Source of the DNA: Pectobacterium colocasium
GTDB lineage: Bacteria > Pseudomonadota > Gammaproteobacteria > Enterobacterales > Enterobacteriaceae
Reading direction: 5' to 3'
Assembly: GCF_020181655.1 (NCBI RefSeq)
Contig: NZ_CP084032.1
Location: 1,116,001 to 1,180,000 of the forward strand
DNA length: 64,000 nt
The stretch's first letter is position 1. Each line of letters starts with the position of its first letter. The position numbers were made by a program, and so were the translations under genes. The notes beneath the pieces are model-generated. The model ran no database searches. It was not told the origin of the DNA and was given only the letters and a program-made list of their open reading frames with translations. Positions 60,701 to 64,000 of this stretch are shown piece by piece.

Positions 60701-63700
60701 CCTGCGCCGACGCTGATCCCGGTGTAAACCTTGGTACCTAGCGTCACACTCACCGTCGCCCCTAATGCGACGCTGCCGCCGCTCACTACACCGCTGATGA
60801 TCTGGCTGGTTGCGACATCTACTGCATTCAACGCGCCGTCAGTGAAGGCAATAACGGAGTTGATGACTGGGAGAGATTTCAGCACATCAATATTGACCAA
60901 CTGATTCTTCACGTTGCCGTGTGAATCGACAATGTCGACGTTAACCGCGAGCAGGCCATCGCTCAGACCGGCGAACAGATTCGGGGCAAGGGCGACACTC
61001 CAGGCGCCGTTTGCACCCACGGTGCCTTCCACCGTATTGCCCAGGATGGTGACCTGTACTTTCGCACCCAGATAGTTCCCTGTCGCATTACCGCTGATGA
61101 CCTGCGTGACCAGTGATTCGGCCAGATTGAGGATGCCATCGTTACCGAAGATATCCGTAATACCTGCCCCGAGCGTCTTGTTCAGCGCAACATCCAGCGT
61201 GACATCAAGGTGTGTGCTATTGCCTGAGGTATCGGTCAGCGTCACGCCGATGACCTGCGGCCCGTCGATCAGGTTTTGCAGATTGACGGACAGCACCGGA
61301 ATCGTCCATTTGCCGTCAGAGCCGACGGTTGTCGTGCCCGTCAACGGCCCGGCGGTTAACGTGACGGTAGCCCCGACTTCGCCTGTACCGGTGATTGCTG
61401 CGCCCGCCACGGCTTCAGCTAACGTCAGGATATTGTCATCGAACAGCGTCACGCTGAGCAGTGGAATACCCGTATCGACGGTAACGACCTGCGTATCCGT
61501 GGTGGTATTTCCTGCTATGTCCGTGAGCGTCGCGGTAATGGTGTGGCTGCCATCGTTCAACTGTGCCAGATCGGAAGCAGGGACACTCACACTCCAGGTG
61601 CCGGTGGCGGAAACCTGAGCCGTGTAAGTTTTGCCATTCAGCACCACACTGACGAGTTGTCCGGCCTCCGTGGTGGAAGCTGTCCCCGTAATCGTCTGGG
61701 CGGTGCTGGCTTCCGTACTGTTCAGTATGTTATCACCGGCAAAAGCCACGATATTTAATGTCGGCGCGATGGTATCGACTAACACTGTTTTGGTGTCAGT
61801 GATTAGCGGAAATGCCGTTACGGTTGCCGAGACCGTGGTATTACCGTTAGTCGAGAAATAGGTGCTGGCGGAAATGGTGGTTTCCCAGACGCCATTGGTA
61901 TCGGTCGTGATGATGCCAATAACTGGCACGCCCCCGATTAATACCGTAATTGGACTCATCGGTGGAATGCCAGTCACCCGCCCAGAAATGGTAACATTAC
62001 CGTTTATCTCGGCAGCGTTGATAATGTCGTCGTTTGCGATTGCGTCGATCACCATAGTCATGGACGGTGGTGTCAGATTGACATTGAATCCTACGTTGGC
62101 TTGTGTTGCCGGATTACCCGCTTTATCTGTCGCATCGGCGGTGATGGTGTACGTCGTATTTGCCAGAGCTTGCAGCGCGGCAGGAGGGATGGTAACGCTC
62201 CATGTGCCGCCAGCGAGAATTTGCGTCGTATAACTGACGTTATTCAGCCTGACGGTCACGGTTTGTCCCACTTCCAAATCAGTGGCAGTACCGCTGATGG
62301 TCTGCGTGGTGCGGCTTTCCGCGTAGCTGAGGCCATCCAGCCCAGCAAAGGCGGTAATCGCCAGCGTCGGTGAGACCTGTACGGCAAGGATTGCCTGAGA
62401 ATTCAGCGTCGCGCTGTTGCCCTGGCTATCTGTTGCCGTGATAACGATATTCTGCGTTCCGTCAGCAAGCAGACTGAGTTGCGTTGGGGTCAGTGTGGCT
62501 GTCCATACGCCTCCGTTAATCTGTGTGACGAGCGGTTGTCCGCCAAACGTGACGGTCACACTCACCGCATCACCCGCGCTGCCGCTAAGCGTTCTGCCCG
62601 CCAGCGTTGCGGCTTCTGCGATACTCAGATAGCCATCATCAAACGGCGTATTCAGCGTGATGGCTGGTGGCGTGAGATCGCTGGTAAAGATGAGTGGGGT
62701 AGATCCGGTGTTGCCTGCCTCATCGACGGCGGTCACCGTGATGGTATGTTGACCATCGACCAGCGAATTCAATGCGTTAGGCGGGAGTGTAACGGACCAG
62801 TTGCCGCTGCTATCCACCGTTGCCGTGTAGCGAATACCGTTGAGGTCGATCTCCAGTTTAACGTTTTGCCCGTTACCGCTAATTTGCGTGCGGCCAGAGA
62901 ACGTCAGTGCAGATGCGGCTTCGGCGATATTCAGGATATTATCAATACCAAACGGCGTCACGTCGATAATTGGGGCAGGCAGCGTCTGTGCCGAACTCAC
63001 ATCGATCGGGGTACTGGTAATCGCATTACCAACCCAATCGGTGACCTTGACGCTAATGCTGTAATTGCCTTCGGTGAAGATCGACAGATCGGCAGGACTC
63101 AGCGCTCTGGACCAGCCGCCGACGCCGTCTGCGGTGGCGGTAAAGGTGGTGGTTGCCAGCGTGGTTTTATTGGTCACCGTAATGGTGACTTCCTGGCCTG
63201 CGCTGGTAATACCGGTTTTGCCGGTTAAGGTCTGGATGGACTGAATCTCAGTGGCGTTAAGGATGCCGTCGCCAAAAGGCAAATCTAACGTTGGTACCGG
63301 CAGGGTGGTGGTCAGCACATTCGCCGTGGCTGCTGCGGTACTGGTGTTGCCCGCAGAATCGGTGACGATGACGGTGAAATTCACCGTACCATCCGGCAGG
63401 TCGATCAGCGTCTGACGATCCAGCGAGAGCGACCAACTGCCGTCAGGGTTCACGGTGGCAGGGACGCTGGTGCCGTTAATGCTGACCGACACGGTTTGCC
63501 CCACGTTGCTGGAGAGCCCCGTTTGTCCAGATAGTGTAGCGCCCGGCTGTGCATCGGCCAGACTCAGTTTGCCATCGCCGAACGGAGTATCCAGCGAGGC
63601 GACAGGCACGCCCACAATGACGCTGGTGAACGTTCCGCTTCCTGTTCCGATATTGCCCGCATGATCCGTGACGGTCACGTTAATGGTGTGTGTGCCATCG

Positions 63701-64000
63701 CCTAATGCCGACAAATCGGCGGCAGGCAGCGTCACACTCCACTGGCCGTTTGCCGCCACCGTGGCGTTGTAGGTGGTGGTTATCGCGCCATTGGTAACGG
63801 CAACAGACACGCTCTGTCCGGGATCGATGATCCCCGTTGTGCCCGTCAGCAACTGATCCACCGTGCTTTCCGCCTGATTTAGCACGCCGTCAACAAACGG
63901 TGTGGCGATACTGATGGCAAAATTGGTGTGGATGACGACATCCAGCGTGGCGCTCGCACTGCCGGTATTGCCCGCGCTGTCTGTTACCGTCACGCTGACC
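57715..64000 (-). CDS. Giant Ig-like repeat adhesin secreted by type I system (BapA/LapA class), C-terminal part
   Basis: The frame is open to the window edge, so the N-terminus and an unknown number of repeats are missing; about 2095 codons are in view. It holds about 18 Ig-like repeats of 90-105 residues, each with a core like GDGxLNxAEA, ISGTTTN, GSWSVTVP and VTVTDxAGN. The last repeat before the C-terminus is divergent. The C-terminal ~150 residues have RTX-like turns ([24 protein letters not shown]) and the type I secretion target region (ending [14 protein letters not shown]). It is expected on the cell surface in adhesion and biofilm, exported by the three genes downstream. Confidence 0.93.
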   Translation of the reverse strand, partial: VSVTVTDSAGNTGSASATLDVVIHTNFAISIATPFVDGVLNQAESTVDQLLTGTTGIIDPGQSVSVAVTNGAITTTYNATVAANGQWSVTLPAADLSALGDGTHTINVTVTDHAGNIGTGSGTFTSVIVGVPVASLDTPFGDGKLSLADAQPGATLSGQTGLSSNVGQTVSVSINGTSVPATVNPDGSWSLSLDRQTLIDLPDGTVNFTVIVTDSAGNTSTAAATANVLTTTLPVPTLDLPFGDGILNATEIQSIQTLTGKTGITSAGQEVTITVTNKTTLATTTFTATADGVGGWSRALSPADLSIFTEGNYSISVKVTDWVGNAITSTPIDVSSAQTLPAPIIDVTPFGIDNILNIAEAASALTFSGRTQISGNGQNVKLEIDLNGIRYTATVDSSGNWSVTLPPNALNSLVDGQHTITVTAVDEAGNTGSTPLIFTSDLTPPAITLNTPFDDGYLSIAEAATLAGRTLSGSAGDAVSVTVTFGGQPLVTQINGGVWTATLTPTQLSLLADGTQNIVITATDSQGNSATLNSQAILAVQVSPTLAITAFAGLDGLSYAESRTTQTISGTATDLEVGQTVTVRLNNVSYTTQILAGGTWSVTIPPAALQALANTTYTITADATDKAGNPATQANVGFNVNLTPPSMTMVIDAIANDDIINAAEINGNVTISGRVTGIPPMSPITVLIGGVPVIGIITTDTNGVWETTISASTYFSTNGNTTVSATVTAFPLITDTKTVLVDTIAPTLNIVAFAGDNILNSTEASTAQTITGTASTTEAGQLVSVVLNGKTYTAQVSATGTWSVSVPASDLAQLNDGSHTITATLTDIAGNTTTDTQVVTVDTGIPLLSVTLFDDNILTLAEAVAGAAITGTGEVGATVTLTAGPLTGTTTVGSDGKWTIPVLSVNLQNLIDGPQVIGVTLTDTSGNSTHLDVTLDVALNKTLGAGITDIFGNDGILNLAESLVTQVISGNATGNYLGAKVQVTILGNTVEGTVGANGAWSVALAPNLFAGLSDGLLAVNVDIVDSHGNVKNQLVNIDVLKSLPVINSVIAFTDGALNAVDVATSQIISGVVSGGSVALGATVSVTLGTKVYTGISVGAGGAWSLTVPALDLQALQDGTLALGVTVTDQAGNTASQIVNVPAVIKNLPSITLNPVFGDSLLNLGDLLTGQILSGTATGLAGRTITLSIAGSQIATATVGSDGKWSTTVTPSVLGILQGLGSGDFTVSATATDSVGNSTTGSAGITFDFAQPVITLNPIFGGDGFINAAEALVAQTISGVVTNASAGSQVAVTLGGKTFLSTVGAGGAFSLTLQPSDLSALADGSTTLGVSITNASGNTSTVSSAINIIAKNLPTISLGSLFGGDGFLNAAEAALTQTISGTTTNAAAGSSIVIRIGTLTLNATVGNDGTWSASVTPLQLSGLANGNLTVSATVTDPAGNSNSISAGLNVSILPPTITLNPLFNNGVLDLSSLLSAQTISGTTTNVAAGTTLSVTLGSKTYTTTVGANGSWSLPVPSLDLKALVDGVTNVGVRLVDAAGNVGETTSALNVIINALPTIAINPLFGGDGLLNAVEAAAGQVISGTSTNAVGSTIQISLGTKTYSAVVQNNGSWSVSLPALDLNNLTDGTLSLSASLTNAAGKTTSAGASIGVGIHALPTVSLGSLFGGDGYLNLAEAGINQIISGTTTNAAGGSITLTVGGLVLSATVASNGTWSISVPSANLLNIADGNLTIGVSVTDRYGNTNSTGTNVVVKTHQLPQLGIDAVGSLIGNTVGLLANGVTVSGTSRYVQQGAKVTVTLLGQTLQGTVGADGKWSAHFSSSLLGINVFNVGAILTALLGTAVEASVTDQAGNFTGVSAGLTSGISLGLPLASMMALDVDDSSLAQVASLSSEPLDTGESTDVQPLNVSSKMAAATLSETQTIDKSTSTEVEDSVYAIGGVVISLADGTVQTGEDVEGSEGDDIITLSTLDFTQIDGGDGIDTLVLDGTELNLDLTALGLKIDNVEIFDLGKNGTNSITLDLDRALNVTDRPEDDLLIVGGEGNQVNLIPGEGVWSTVGQRDIDGQRFDVYHHSSLDNANNLGDVLVQQGLLVNMV

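Overview
The window is chromosomal DNA of a soft-rot enterobacterium, most probably Pectobacterium (the P. carotovorum/P. atrosepticum group). Two things point there. The first 33.7 kb follow Escherichia coli gene order and protein sequence closely. Then a PL3 pectate lyase gene (pel-3/pelI type) and a GH28 endopolygalacturonase gene (peh-1/pehA type) lie head to head, an arrangement known from Erwinia (Pectobacterium) carotovora. No tRNA, rRNA, CRISPR array, prophage or intact insertion sequence was seen.

Layout. 1-1558: end of yqcC, then truC and yqcA. 1586-6735 (minus): yaeH, dapD, glnD, map. 6864-27024 (plus): the classic rpsB-tsf-pyrH-frr-dxr-uppS-cdsA-rseP-bamA-skp-lpxD-fabZ-lpxA-lpxB-rnhB-dnaE-accA macrocluster, covering translation, isoprenoid and phospholipid synthesis, outer-membrane assembly, lipid A, replication and fatty-acid synthesis. 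27136-31044: yaeR, tilS, rof/yaeP, yaeQ, nlpE. 31107-33671 (minus): mutS. Compared with E. coli, ldcC, yaeI and arfB are absent from their usual places.

From 34 kb the window becomes accessory. It holds an A+T-rich DUF711 gene bracketed by 25-bp direct repeats, a GST, a CSS-EAL phosphodiesterase, yjdM, mltB, a TauE-type permease converging on a LysR gene, a four-gene siaABCD-like signalling operon, a lipoprotein hydrolase, uxuR-uxuA, pel-3/peh-1, and a type I secretion operon (adhesin, TolC, ABC, HlyD order, as in Salmonella bapABCD). The adhesin carries about 18 Ig-like repeats in view and runs off the right edge.

Functionally the right half pairs pectin attack (pel-3, peh-1, uxuA/uxuR for uronate use) with surface attachment (adhesin plus exporter) and with c-di-GMP synthesis and breakdown genes (SiaD-like cyclase, EAL phosphodiesterase). 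A shared regulatory link is inference.

The most unusual content is non-coding. (1) Two inverted copies of a ~316-bp element with several hairpins, at least one supported by a compensatory change, lie 37-57 bp downstream of mltB and of the adhesin gene in sense orientation. (2) A ~130-bp dispersed palindromic repeat occurs four times; two copies contain inserted multi-hairpin modules whose stems differ in sequence but keep pairing. (3) Arrays of three or four degenerate 14-17-bp units begin at or just after the stop codons of several genes. (4) A compact promoter-hairpin-terminator unit lies between dxr and uppS.
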